A stretch of 16,181 nucleotides of DNA from Alsobacter sp964544365 (GCA_964544365.1 CAZJCW010000081.1:1-16181); one strand, 5' to 3'. Numbered from the stretch's first letter, positions 7,514 through 15,746 are shown. Notes: generated by a model from the letters alone, not told the origin. A program made the numbers and translations.

Positions 7514-7543
7514 TGATCAGAAAATCAAAATTAAAGCTATGAT
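7514..7543 (+). promoter_or_regulatory. Candidate katG promoter
   Basis: TATGAT at 7538-7543 matches the sigma-70 -10 box at five of six positions. The -35 position, with an 18-bp spacer, reads TGATCA (7514-7519), a poor match. Activator-dependent OxyR promoters often lack a good -35 box. The OxyR-like palindrome lies immediately upstream. The predicted start, near 7550, gives a katG leader of about 130 nt. Confidence 0.35.
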
Positions 7544-7551
7544 GCAGCTTT
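7533..7551. promoter_or_regulatory. Second inverted repeat in the oxyR-katG region
   Basis: AAAGCT (7533-7538) and AGCTTT (7546-7551) form an exact inverted repeat with a 7-nt spacer. The arms share the AAGCT/AGCTT core of the palindrome at 7494-7508, and the two centres are 41 bp apart, close to four helical turns. This fits a second OxyR contact or a separate operator, and it overlaps the candidate katG -10 box. Confidence 0.45.
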
Positions 7552-7683
7552 GGTAGAAGGTGCGCAATTGCCTTCGAGGTCTCGCTTTCTCCTCCGGAGC
7601 CTCGCCGTCCGTCGCGCCTGTCACCGGGCGCCCTTCAATCGCCTGATCCCGTTCGATCAGACATGCCATCATTGGATGCACAC

Positions 7684-9894
7684 ATGGACACGAAAGCTGT
7701 CGGGAATGTCGGCCAGTGCCCCGTCATGCACGGGGTCGCCAAGAACGCGACCTTCGCAGGAGTTTCGAACCGGGACTGGTGGCCGAACCAGTTGAACCTG
7801 AGAATCCTCCATCAGCATTCCTCGCTGTCCGATCCGATGGCGAAGGGGTTCAACTACGCGGAGACATTCAAGACGCTCGATCTGGCGGCGCTCAAGAAAG
7901 ACCTCTACGCGCTGATGACCGATTCCCAGGATTGGTGGCCGGCCGACTACGGACACTATGGGCCGCTGTTCATCCGGATGGCCTGGCACAGCGCCGGCAC
8001 CTACCGCACCGGCGACGGGCGCGGCGGCGCTTCCACCGGCACCCAGCGCTTCGCGCCGCTGAACAGCTGGCCGGACAACGGCAACCTCGACAAGGCCCGC
8101 CGGCTCCTCTGGCCCATCAAGCAGAAGTACGGGAACCGGATCTCCTGGGCCGATCTGATGATCCTGGCCGGCAACTGTGCGCTCGAGTCGATGGGCTTCA
8201 AGACGTTCGGCTTCGGCGGCGGTCGTGCCGATGTCTGGGAGCCGGAGGAGGACATCTACTGGGGATCCGAGACCACGTGGCTCGGAGACAAGCGCTACTC
8301 CGGCGATCGTGATCTGGAAAATCCCCTCGCCGCCGTGCAGATGGGCCTGATCTACGTGAACCCGGAAGGACCGAACGGGAAGCCGGATCCCCTCGCATCC
8401 GCGCGCGACATCCGCGAGACCTTTGCGCGGATGGCGATGAACGACGAGGAGACCGTCGCGCTGGTCGCAGGCGGACACACCTTCGGCAAGACCCATGGTG
8501 CCGGGAACCCTGCCCATGTCGGGCGTGAGCCGGAAGGTGCGCCGATCGAGGCGCAGGGCCTCGGCTGGTTGAGCACGTACAAGAGCGGCAAGGGCGGTGA
8601 CACGATCACCAGCGGGCTCGAGGGCGCCTGGACATCGAACCCGATCCAGTGGGACATGGGCTATTTCGACGTCCTGCTCGGCTACGAGTGGGAGCTCGAG
8701 AAGAGCCCGGCCGGTGCCTGGCAGTGGGCAGCGAAGGGCCTCGCGGAGAAGGACCATGCGCCTGCCGCGGACGATCCGAACCGGCGCGTCCCGCTCATGA
8801 TGTCCACCGCGGACATGGCCATGAAGATGGATCCCGCCTATGCGGAAATCTCGAAGCGCTTCCACGCCAACCCGGACCAGTTCGCGGATGCGTTCGCCCG
8901 CGCCTGGTTCAAGCTGACCCACCGCGACATGGGACCGCGTGTCCGCTACCTGGGCCCGGAAGTCCCGGCCGAGGATCTGATCTGGCAGGATCCCGTGCCG
9001 GCGGTCGACCACGATCTTGTCGATGCCGCCGACATCGCGGCGCTCAAGGCGCGGATCCTGACGTCGGGCCTGCCCGTCTCGCAGCTCGTGTCGACCGCAT
9101 GGGCGTCCGCATCGACGTTCCGCGGATCCGACAAGCGCGGCGGTGCGAACGGCGCTCGCATCCGCCTTGCTCCGCAGAAGGATTGGGACGTCAACCAGCC
9201 GGCGCAGCTTGCGACGGTGCTGTCGACGCTGGAGGGTATCCGCAAGGATTTCAACGGCCTGCAGGCGGGACGCAAGCGCATTTCCCTGGCCGACATGATC
9301 GTCCTTGGCGGTTGCGCCGCCGTCGAGCAGGCGGCGAAGAATGCCGGTTTCGATGTGGAGGTGCCTTTCACGCCCGGGCGGACCGACGCGTCGCAGGAGC
9401 AGACCGACGTCGAATCGTTCGCCGTTCTGGAGCCGGTCGCGGATGGTTTCCGCAATTACCTGAAGACCCGCTTCACGGTCTCGGCCGAGGAGCTTCTGGT
9501 CGACCGCGCCCAGCTGCTGACCCTTACGGCGCCTGAAATGACGGTTCTCGTCGGCGGCATGCGGGTTCTGAACGCGAATGCCGGCCAGAGCGCGCACGGG
9601 GTGCTCACGACGCGTCCGGGCGCGTTGACGACGGATTTCTTCGTCAACCTGCTCGACATGGGGACCAAGTGGACGGGTGCGACGGGCTCGGACGAGGTTT
9701 TCGAGGGTCGTGACCGCTCGACGGGCGCGCTGAAGTGGACGGCGACGCGGGTGGACCTTGTTTTTGGCTCGAATTCCCAGCTCAGGGCGCTTGCCGAGGT
9801 CTATGCCTGCGAGGACGGGCGGGCGGCCTTTGTCCGGGACTTCGTGGCGGCCTGGACGAAGGTCATGAACCTCGACCGCTTCGATCTGGCCTGA
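7684..9894 (+). CDS. katG: Bifunctional catalase-peroxidase KatG
   Basis: The 736-residue haem enzyme breaks down hydrogen peroxide and also acts as a peroxidase. Length and two-domain layout are normal for the family. The N-terminal active domain has RMAWHSAGTYR with distal Arg98, Trp101 and His102, and GGHTFGKTHGAG with proximal haem ligand His265. Tyr224 and Met250 are in place to form the Trp-Tyr-Met crosslink needed for catalase activity. The C-terminal half is the degenerate duplicate domain, from about residue 430. The start at 7684 (MDTKAVGNVGQCPVMHG) fits the family; an in-frame ATG at 7663 would add seven residues, and neither has a strong Shine-Dalgarno (a weak GGA precedes 7684 by 7 nt). 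The divergent oxyR predicts peroxide induction. A strong hairpin follows the stop codon. Confidence 0.97.
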   Translation: MDTKAVGNVGQCPVMHGVAKNATFAGVSNRDWWPNQLNLRILHQHSSLSDPMAKGFNYAETFKTLDLAALKKDLYALMTDSQDWWPADYGHYGPLFIRMAWHSAGTYRTGDGRGGASTGTQRFAPLNSWPDNGNLDKARRLLWPIKQKYGNRISWADLMILAGNCALESMGFKTFGFGGGRADVWEPEEDIYWGSETTWLGDKRYSGDRDLENPLAAVQMGLIYVNPEGPNGKPDPLASARDIRETFARMAMNDEETVALVAGGHTFGKTHGAGNPAHVGREPEGAPIEAQGLGWLSTYKSGKGGDTITSGLEGAWTSNPIQWDMGYFDVLLGYEWELEKSPAGAWQWAAKGLAEKDHAPAADDPNRRVPLMMSTADMAMKMDPAYAEISKRFHANPDQFADAFARAWFKLTHRDMGPRVRYLGPEVPAEDLIWQDPVPAVDHDLVDAADIAALKARILTSGLPVSQLVSTAWASASTFRGSDKRGGANGARIRLAPQKDWDVNQPAQLATVLSTLEGIRKDFNGLQAGRKRISLADMIVLGGCAAVEQAAKNAGFDVEVPFTPGRTDASQEQTDVESFAVLEPVADGFRNYLKTRFTVSAEELLVDRAQLLTLTAPEMTVLVGGMRVLNANAGQSAHGVLTTRPGALTTDFFVNLLDMGTKWTGATGSDEVFEGRDRSTGALKWTATRVDLVFGSNSQLRALAEVYACEDGRAAFVRDFVAAWTKVMNLDRFDLA

Positions 9895-9900
9895 TTCCGA

Positions 9901-9930
9901 CCGGAGCGGGCGCAGCCGCGCCCGCTCCGG
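9901..9930 (+). terminator. Hairpin terminator of katG
   Basis: A perfect 13-bp GC stem (9901-9913 with 9918-9930) with a 4-nt AGCC loop begins 7 nt after the katG stop. Only a short mixed run, GTCTTCG, follows instead of a full U tract. It may act as a terminator or as a 3' stabilising hairpin. Confidence 0.7.
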
Positions 9931-10221
9931 GTCTTCGACGACCGGCAAAGTCGCCGCACCGGGCGACGGAAGACAGCCGCCGGAATGCCCGGAAGACCTC
10001 CCCCTGCACAGTAGACCAGGGCCTGGCCGATCCGGTCGGCGTGGCGCTCCAGATGGCCCTGCCGGGGATCGCGTGGCCGACGTTCCCGAGGACGTAGACG
10101 GTTCCGGTTCACGGCCCCGCCCCGATGCCCGGCGAGCGTCGTCAGCCCATCCCGCGGCAGGGCCTGGCCGCCGGGCTGCGGCGGACGCCCTGCCATTGCG
10201 GGCCCGTGCGGGGATCCGCGC
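9931..10221. other. Noncoding stretch between katG and kup
   Basis: About 290 nt lie between the katG hairpin and the end of the convergent kup gene. I found no recognisable protein, RNA gene or promoter. Open frames here are extensions of shadow frames and show no conserved motif. The only structure noted is the imperfect hairpin at 10156-10194 near the kup 3' end. Confidence 0.5.
10156..10194 (-). terminator. Imperfect hairpin downstream of kup
   Basis: GGCAGGGC (10156-10163) pairs with GCCCTGCC (10187-10194). Inside, CCGCC (10168-10172) pairs with GGCGG (10180-10184) around a 7-nt loop. It lies about 28 nt past the kup stop on the kup strand. No U tract follows, so a terminator role is tentative. 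Confidence 0.3.
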
Positions 10222-12153
10222 TCAGACGGTCATCTGCGAGCCGATCTCGACCACACGCCCCGTCGGAATGCGGAAGTAGTCGGTCGCGTCGGTCGCGTTG
10301 GCGGCCAGCAGGATGTAGATCCTGTCCCTCCACAACGGCATGCCGCCCCGGGGCGAGGCCTTGATGCTGCGCCGCGACAGGAAGAAGGACGTCGACATGA
10401 TGTCGAACTTCCATCCCGACTTGCGGCAGAGCGCGAGGGCCGCGGGGACGTTGGGCTCTTCCATGTAGCCGAATGTCAGGACGATGCGCGAGAAGCGCCC
10501 GCCGATCTGCTCGATGCGGACCCGGTCCGCATCGGCAACGCGCGGAACGGTCGCCGTCATGATGGTCAGCAGGACGTTGGCCTCGTGCAGAACCTTGTAG
10601 TGCTTGAGGCTGTGGAGGAGCGCGGCGGGCGCGGTGTCGGGATCGCTGGTCAGGAACACGGCCGTGCCGGGGACGAGGACCGGCGGCTTCTTCTCGAGGC
10701 TCGCGGCGAGATCCGCGATGGACACGTCGGACCGCCGCGCCTTCTCGAACAGGATCTTCGTGCCCCTGACCCAGGTGCTCATGACGACCATGATGGCCAG
10801 CGCCAGCAGAACGGGGACATACCCGCCTTCGAAGAGCTTGAGCAGGTTGGCCCCGAGGAAGACGAGGTCGACCACCAGGAACGGGAGGATGAGCGCTGCG
10901 GCGGCCCACAGCGGCCAGCGCCAGTGCTTCCAGACGATCACGAAGGCGAGGCAGGCGGTGACCAGCATCGTCCCGGTCACGGCGATGCCGTAGGCCGTGG
11001 CGAGGCGGCTCGAAGACCCGAAGAGGAAGACGAGCAGCAACACGCCGACGAGCAGCAGGAGATTGACCTGCGGCATGTAGATCTGTCCCGCCTGCGTCTC
11101 GGACGTGTGGCGGATCTCCAGCCGCGGCAGGAGGCGCAGCTGGATGGCCTGCCGGGTCAGCGAAAAGGCGCCGGTGATGACGGCCTGGCTGGCGATGACC
11201 GTCGCCATCGTCGCGAGCGCGACCATCGGAAGCAGCGCCCAGGACGGGTAGAGCAGGAAGAACGGATTCTCCAGGGTCTCCGGCCGGGCGAGGACGAGCG
11301 CGCCCTGGCCCAGATAGTTCAGGGCGAGCGCCGGAAACACCACGGCGAGCCACGCGAACTGGATGGGGCGCCGTCCGAAGTGGCCAAGGTCCGCGTACAA
11401 CGCCTCGGCCCCGGTGACGGCGAGGAAGACGGCGCCGAGGGCGACAAGGCCCACCTTGCCGTTGCCGGCGAGAAACGCGACCGCATGACGCGGATCGAAC
11501 GCAGCGAACACGCCAGGGTCGTCGGCGATGTGGAGGAGGCCGCCGACGGCCATCGCCACGAACCAGACCAGCGTGATGGGGCCGAACCAGATGGCGACGC
11601 CGGCGGTTCCGTGGCTCTGCACGAGGAACAGCCCGACGATGATGGCGACGGACAAGGGCAGGATGTAGGGCTCGAAGCCGCTCGTCACGAGCTTGAGGCC
11701 CTCGACCGCCGACAGCACGGAGATCGCCGGCGTGATGAGCGCGTCGCCATAGAACAGCGCGGCTCCCGCTGCCCCGAGGAAGAAGATGACCGGCGTCGAG
11801 CGACCCAGCGCGCGCTGGGCGAGGGCGAGCAGCGAGAGCGTTCCGCCCTCGCCGTCGTTGTCGGCGCGCAGGAGGATGAAGACGTACTTGACCGTCACGA
11901 TGACGATCAGGGCCCACAGGATCAGCGACAGCACGCCGATGACATCGGCCCGCAGCACGCCCTGGTGGCTTGCGCCGGCCGCCGACAGGGCCTCGCGAAA
12001 GGCGTAGAGCGGACTTGTGCCGATGTCGCCGTAGACGACGCCGATCGAGCCGAGCGTCAGGGTCCAGAATCCGCCATGCCGGCTTGCAGCGTCCCCGCCT
12101 CCAGGATCGGCGGAGTGGCCTGGACTGAGTGCGGGCAGGTCGCTGCTGGTCAT
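10222..12153 (-). CDS. kup: Kup-type potassium uptake protein
   Basis: This KUP/HAK/KT family K+ transporter, probably a K+/H+ symporter in the inner membrane, is 643 residues from the chosen start. Family blocks include LGSIGVVYGDIGTSPLYAF at the N-terminus, NDGEGGTLSLLALAQ, GAALFYGDALITPAISVLSA, SHGTAGVAIWFGPI and ALNYLGQGALVL. About 12 membrane helices are followed by a cytoplasmic C-terminal domain. Two starts are possible. The ATG at 12153 has GAGG 8 nt upstream; a GTG at 12192 has GGAGG 10 nt upstream and adds 13 residues. I prefer the ATG because either leaves a poorly conserved N-terminus and the ATG length is closer to typical Kup. It is divergent from a KdpDE-like two-component system, a plausible regulator. 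Confidence 0.95.
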   Translation of the reverse strand: MTSSDLPALSPGHSADPGGGDAASRHGGFWTLTLGSIGVVYGDIGTSPLYAFREALSAAGASHQGVLRADVIGVLSLILWALIVIVTVKYVFILLRADNDGEGGTLSLLALAQRALGRSTPVIFFLGAAGAALFYGDALITPAISVLSAVEGLKLVTSGFEPYILPLSVAIIVGLFLVQSHGTAGVAIWFGPITLVWFVAMAVGGLLHIADDPGVFAAFDPRHAVAFLAGNGKVGLVALGAVFLAVTGAEALYADLGHFGRRPIQFAWLAVVFPALALNYLGQGALVLARPETLENPFFLLYPSWALLPMVALATMATVIASQAVITGAFSLTRQAIQLRLLPRLEIRHTSETQAGQIYMPQVNLLLLVGVLLLVFLFGSSSRLATAYGIAVTGTMLVTACLAFVIVWKHWRWPLWAAAALILPFLVVDLVFLGANLLKLFEGGYVPVLLALAIMVVMSTWVRGTKILFEKARRSDVSIADLAASLEKKPPVLVPGTAVFLTSDPDTAPAALLHSLKHYKVLHEANVLLTIMTATVPRVADADRVRIEQIGGRFSRIVLTFGYMEEPNVPAALALCRKSGWKFDIMSTSFFLSRRSIKASPRGGMPLWRDRIYILLAANATDATDYFRIPTGRVVEIGSQMTV

Positions 12154-12232
12154 CGGGGAGCCCTCGACGATGGAAACCGGGAACCCGGTCACGCCAGCGG
12201 CGCCTCCGGGCTGTCGGGGTTGCTTCTCGGGT

Positions 12233-12290
12233 CACGGGCATAAGGAAGCGACATGGAAGTCGGACCACGGCCATAAGGAATGCATAAAGG
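12233..12290. promoter_or_regulatory. Repeated CATAAGG elements between kup and the two-component genes
   Basis: CACGGSCATAAGGAA (S = G or C) occurs at 12233-12247 and again at 12266-12280, 33 bp apart, or about three helical turns. A related CATAAAGG lies at 12283-12290, 11 bp from the second CATAAGG, and a weaker CATGGAAG at 12252-12259. Read on the kup strand the close pair is TTTATG-N5-CTTATG, a tandem half-site layout like that used by OmpR/KdpE-type regulators and reminiscent of the E. coli KdpE box. The neighbouring response regulator is the obvious candidate binder. Confidence 0.5.
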
Positions 12291-12299
12291 CACCCTTCC

Positions 12300-12316
12300 A
12301 GGGGCGTTTTGCCCCT
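12300..12316 (+). repeat. Short hairpin in the leader of the sensor kinase gene
   Basis: AGGGGC and GCCCCT form a 6-bp stem around a GTTTT loop, about 70 nt before the kinase start. It could be a small operator palindrome, a leader hairpin or chance in GC-rich DNA. No function is assigned. Confidence 0.3.
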
Positions 12317-12386
12317 TCGCCCCGCCGCCCGATCCGTCTAGCGTCCCGGTTCGGCCGGACGCGAAGCCGGCTGGAGGAGGCCAGGA

Positions 12387-13886
12387 ATGGACCGGCTGGG
12401 TCCGGTGGTTCGGACGGGACTGACGGTGACCGGAGCGGTGGCTCTCGCGCTGGGGCTCGGCCTCGCGATGGCACCCGTGCTTCCGCCGGCGAGCCTGTCA
12501 CTGCTGTTTCTCATCGCCGTGCTGCTGGCGGCGGTGGCGCGCGGCGTGGCGGCCGGCGTGGCGGCGGCGCTCGTCGGTTCGCTCGTCTTCAATTTCTTCT
12601 TCATTCCGCCCGTGCTGACGTTCGCGGTGGCGGACGAGACCGACATCTTCGGGATCGTCATCTTCATCGTCGCCGGGGTCATCACGGGAAACCTCGCCGG
12701 ACGCCTTCGCCGCGAGGCCGAGATCGCCCAACGGCGCGCCGGGATCGTCCAGTCGCTGAACGACTTTGCCGGTCGCCTCGCGGACGCCGCCGGCAGCCAG
12801 GATGTCCTGCGGGCCGCCGGGGAACAGCTCGCCGCCACCCTGCAGCGGCGGGCGATCCTGCTCGAACCGGCGGGAGACGACCTGACACCGGTCGGCGCAT
12901 GGCCCGCCGACACCCGCCTGTCTCCGGGAGACCGGAAGGCGGCGATCCTCGCCTGGAAAGGTCTGACGGGCGAGCATCCCCCCGGCTTCGCGGCCCGGGA
13001 CATCGGCTTCTCGTTCCGCCCGGTGGCAACCGAGGACGGGGTCGAGGCCGTGCTGGGCATCGAGCACGCGGGGGGCCTGGCTGCGGAGGACGTCCATGCC
13101 TTCGACGCCGTCGCGCGTCATGCCGGGATGGCGATCATGCGCCTGCGGCACGCGGAGGCGGCCCTCAAGGCCAGCGCCGCGGCGCGGGAGGAACAACTCC
13201 GCAACGCCGTTCTGTCATCCGTCTCGCACGACCTGCGCACGCCGCTGGCCACGATCCTGGGATCGGTGACGACCTTGCGCGAGCTTGGCCCCTCGATGCC
13301 CGACGCGGCGCGGCAGGACCTCCTCGCCGCCATCGAGGACGAGGCGCGACGCCTCTCGCGGTTCGTCGGCAACCTGCTGGACATGACGCGCGTCGAGGCG
13401 GGCGCGCTCGCCGTGCGCACCGACTGGATCGACGTGGCCGACCCGATCCGCGCCGCCGTCGCCCGCGCGAGGACGGTCCATGCGGCGGTGACCTTCGACG
13501 TCTCGGTGGTGCCCGGCCTGCCGCTCGTGGAGGCGGACGCCAGCCTGCTGGAGCAGGTGCTGTTCAATCTTCTCGACAACGCCGCCAAGTATGCCGGCGC
13601 GGCAGGTCCCGTGACCGTCCGCGCCATGCCGCGCGGCGAGGCCCTGGCCATCGCCGTGGAGGATGCGGGCCCGGGGATCCCGCCCGGCGAACGGTCGGCC
13701 GTGTTCGAGAAGTTCCGGCGGGCCGCGGAGACGGATGCGACACCTGCCGGCACGGGCCTCGGCCTCGCCATCGCACGCGGCATGACCGTGGCGATGGGTG
13801 GCGAACTGACGCTCGACAGCCCCGCCGTCAACGGGCGCGGCTGCCGGTTCACCGTCTGCCTGCCGCATGTCCGGAGGGGGGAATGA
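12387..13886 (+). CDS. KdpD-like sensor histidine kinase without the N-terminal KdpD domain
   Basis: The 499-residue membrane sensor kinase resembles only the C-terminal part of KdpD. Residues about 10-115 hold closely spaced membrane helices of the DUF4118 type found in KdpD (LLFLIAVLLAA, VFNFFFIPPVLTF, IFGIVIFIVAGVITG). A GAF-like region covers about 125-245. The HisKA helix has SSVSHDLRTPL with phospho-acceptor His281. The ATP-binding domain has NLLDNAAKYA with Asn394 and Asn398, EDAGPGIPP, FEKF and GTGLGLAIARG. The roughly 400-residue cytoplasmic N-terminal sensor of full KdpD (about 890 residues) is absent, and the start is well supported by GGAGGAGG at 12373-12380. The stop overlaps the regulator start in ATGA. 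K+ or osmotic sensing is inferred from the family and the divergent kup; no kdpFABC genes are in the window. Confidence 0.9.
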   Translation: MDRLGPVVRTGLTVTGAVALALGLGLAMAPVLPPASLSLLFLIAVLLAAVARGVAAGVAAALVGSLVFNFFFIPPVLTFAVADETDIFGIVIFIVAGVITGNLAGRLRREAEIAQRRAGIVQSLNDFAGRLADAAGSQDVLRAAGEQLAATLQRRAILLEPAGDDLTPVGAWPADTRLSPGDRKAAILAWKGLTGEHPPGFAARDIGFSFRPVATEDGVEAVLGIEHAGGLAAEDVHAFDAVARHAGMAIMRLRHAEAALKASAAAREEQLRNAVLSSVSHDLRTPLATILGSVTTLRELGPSMPDAARQDLLAAIEDEARRLSRFVGNLLDMTRVEAGALAVRTDWIDVADPIRAAVARARTVHAAVTFDVSVVPGLPLVEADASLLEQVLFNLLDNAAKYAGAAGPVTVRAMPRGEALAIAVEDAGPGIPPGERSAVFEKFRRAAETDATPAGTGLGLAIARGMTVAMGGELTLDSPAVNGRGCRFTVCLPHVRRGE

Positions 13887-14578
13887 TCGCGTCGACACAG
13901 CCTCTCGTGCTCGTCGTCGACGACGAGCCCCAGATCCAGCGCTTCCTCAAGCCCGCCCTGGTCGCGGCCGGCTATCGCGTCGCCGCCGCGACGGACGGCG
14001 CGCATGCGCTCCGGTTCGCCGACATGCTGCAGCCGGCGGCGATCATTCTCGACCTCGGCCTGCCGGACATGGACGGCAAGGACGTGATCGCCGCGATCCG
14101 GAGGACCGGGGACGTCCCCATCATCGTGCTGTCGGCCCGCGACCGGGAAGCCGAGAAGATCGCCGCCCTCGATTTGGGCGCCAACGACTTCGTCAACAAG
14201 CCGTTCGGCATCGGCGAGCTTCTGGCGCGGCTGCGCGTCGCCACCCGCCCGTCGCGCGCCGCGGCGGAGCCGGCCGGGCCGCTGCAGGCGGGCGACATCG
14301 TCCTCGATCCGGCGACCCACCGCGTCACGCGCGGCGGCGAGCCCATCCGCCTGACCCCGACCGAGTTCGAGCTCCTCGCGGTCCTGATGCGCAATGCCGG
14401 GCGCGTGATGACGCACCGGCAGATCCTGACGGCGGTCTGGGGCCCCGCGCATGGGCAGGACACGCCGTATCTGCGGGTGTTCGTGGGCCAGATCAGGCAG
14501 AAGATCGAGCAGGATCCGGGCGAGCCGCGGCTGATCCTGACCGAGCCCGGCGTGGGCTACCGGTTCGCGGGCCTCTAG
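13883..14578 (+). CDS. KdpE-like OmpR-family response regulator
   Basis: The 231-residue response regulator receives phosphate from the preceding kinase and should bind DNA. Its receiver domain has Asp13 and Asp14, phospho-acceptor Asp57 in IILDLGLPDMDGK, Ser84 and Lys106 (NKPF). The C-terminal winged helix (about 130-231) contains LTPTEFELLAVLMRNAGRVMTHRQIL and ends GVGYRF. The sequence is closest in style to KdpE (LDLGLPDMDGKDVIAAIR, LGANDFVNKPFGIGELLAR). The start at 13883 follows a GGAGGGGG run and overlaps the kinase stop, so the pair is co-translated. Likely targets are the CATAAGG repeats upstream of the operon and kup; kdpFABC, if present elsewhere, is another possibility. Confidence 0.93.
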   Translation: MIASTQPLVLVVDDEPQIQRFLKPALVAAGYRVAAATDGAHALRFADMLQPAAIILDLGLPDMDGKDVIAAIRRTGDVPIIVLSARDREAEKIAALDLGANDFVNKPFGIGELLARLRVATRPSRAAAEPAGPLQAGDIVLDPATHRVTRGGEPIRLTPTEFELLAVLMRNAGRVMTHRQILTAVWGPAHGQDTPYLRVFVGQIRQKIEQDPGEPRLILTEPGVGYRFAGL

Positions 14579-14608
14579 CGACGCGTGGCGCAGACGGGAC
14601 CGGGGCCC

Positions 14609-14638
14609 GACGTGGGGCGCCCCCCTAAAGGCGCGTCG
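14609..14638. terminator. Possible bidirectional hairpin between the regulator and lacI-type genes
   Basis: CGACG (14609-14613) pairs with CGTCG (14634-14638), and an inner GCGCC/GGCGC pair can form with a bulge and a CCCCTAAA loop. It lies at the convergent junction and overlaps the repressor stop at 14625-14627. No U tract is present, so this is tentative. Confidence 0.25.
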
Positions 14639-15746
14639 AATCCTGCCTTGCCGAGCGTCCGCGGGGATCTTTCCCGTGGGGATCGGTGGCTTGCGCCGGC
14701 TCGCCGGGCACCGGAGCATCGCGCAGGATCAGCTCGTGCGGGAGTTCGACGGAGCTGGGCTCCGCGTCGGTCCGGATGCGGTCGAACATGTCGACGATGG
14801 CGGCGCCGAAGCGTGCATAGGGAACGCGAACGGATGACAGCCAGGGCGCCAGCCAGCCGTTGAGGGGGTTGTCGTCGAACCCGACGATCAACGTGTCCTG
14901 GGGGACGCGGAGGCCGGCCTCCTCGAGCCGCTTGTGAACGCCATAGGCGATGAGGTCGCTGAGGCAGAAGATGCCCCGCGGCACGGGACCCGGCGTGACG
15001 AGACGCCCGGCCGCCGCGTAGCCGATCTCGAGGTGATCCAGCATCGCCGCCGTCAGCCGCCGGGATCGCGGCAGCCGCACGCCGGCGGCCGCGAGTTGGC
15101 CGACGAACGCCTCGAGCCGTTCCGCCGTCGCCGACGACTTCAGGGAGCCGTGGATCACGGCAATGTCGCGGATGTCGCGATCGAGAAACAGGCGGGCGAC
15201 GTCGGCGCCCGCGAGGCCGTTGTCGACGCCGACGAAGGGGGCCGGCTCCGGGAAGGGATTGCGCCGGTTGACGAAGAGCAACGGCTCCTTCTGGCGGACG
15301 AACTCCTGGAGCTGCGGGCTCGGCACGGCACCCAGGAGGATGATCCCTCGGACAAGCTGCGCGCGCATCTCGAGCAGGTATTCGTCCTGGAGGTCGGGCC
15401 GGTCGTGCGTGTCGCACAGCACCATGACGTAGCCCGCCTCGCGCAGGGCCGTCTCGGCCGAGGCCGCGATGGCGGCCATGGCGGGGTTTCCCAGATTGGC
15501 CGCGAGCAGCGCGACGAGCCGGCTCTCCTTGCGGCGCAGGGCGCGCCCCACGCTCACCGGCCTGTAACCGAGCTCGGCGATGGCGCGCTGCACGCGTTCG
15601 ACCGTCTCGGGACCGGCCTTGTTGGCGACGCCGTTGACGATGCGCGACACCGTGGCGATCGACACGCCGGCCCGGGCGGCCACGCTGGTGATCGAAGCCA
15701 CCCCGGAGCGTTCCGACGCCGATGGCGTGCGGCGCGGTCGTGCCAT
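14625..15746 (-). CDS. LacI-family transcriptional repressor
   Basis: The 373-residue LacI/GalR regulator has an N-terminal helix-turn-helix at about residues 18-40 (SITSVAARAGVSIATVSRIVNG). The hinge-helix region lies near 60-72 (YRPVSVGRALRRK), and a periplasmic-binding-protein-like effector domain fills the rest, with IVGFDDNPLNGWLAPWLSSV near the C-terminus. A polar tail of about 30 residues, rich in Pro, Asp, Arg and Ser, follows the conserved domain. AAAGGAA stands about 7 nt before the ATG at 15746. The gene is divergent from a solute-binding protein gene, and two LacI-type operators lie between them, so local repression relieved by a sugar or sugar derivative is the likely mode. The effector cannot be named from sequence. 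Confidence 0.94.
   Translation of the reverse strand: MARPRRTPSASERSGVASITSVAARAGVSIATVSRIVNGVANKAGPETVERVQRAIAELGYRPVSVGRALRRKESRLVALLAANLGNPAMAAIAASAETALREAGYVMVLCDTHDRPDLQDEYLLEMRAQLVRGIILLGAVPSPQLQEFVRQKEPLLFVNRRNPFPEPAPFVGVDNGLAGADVARLFLDRDIRDIAVIHGSLKSSATAERLEAFVGQLAAAGVRLPRSRRLTAAMLDHLEIGYAAAGRLVTPGPVPRGIFCLSDLIAYGVHKRLEEAGLRVPQDTLIVGFDDNPLNGWLAPWLSSVRVPYARFGAAIVDMFDRIRTDAEPSSVELPHELILRDAPVPGEPAQATDPHGKDPRGRSARQDSTRL

Noticed and set aside
7669..9948. A 759-codon open frame antisense to katG
   Set aside because: Long antisense frames are common in GC-rich coding DNA. The translation is Arg/Pro/Gly-rich with no family motif, while katG on the other strand has all catalytic residues.
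9801..10196. Possible small gene or decayed gene between katG and kup
   Set aside because: The open frame overlaps the katG 3' end and its hairpin, has no ribosome binding site and shows no recognisable motif.
10585..12243. 552-codon plus-strand frame opposite kup
   Set aside because: Glu/Arg/Asp/Gly-rich antisense shadow; kup on the minus strand has the full set of family motifs.
12300..12316. The AGGGGC/GCCCCT hairpin as an attenuator of the kinase operon
   Set aside because: It has no leader peptide, no alternative pairing and no U tract. Kept only as a low-confidence repeat.
12170..13882. Apparent 802-residue protein fused to the KdpE-like regulator
   Set aside because: Before 13883 this is an out-of-frame shadow of the kinase gene with low-complexity Arg/Gly-rich translation. 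The true regulator start has a Shine-Dalgarno and an ATGA overlap.
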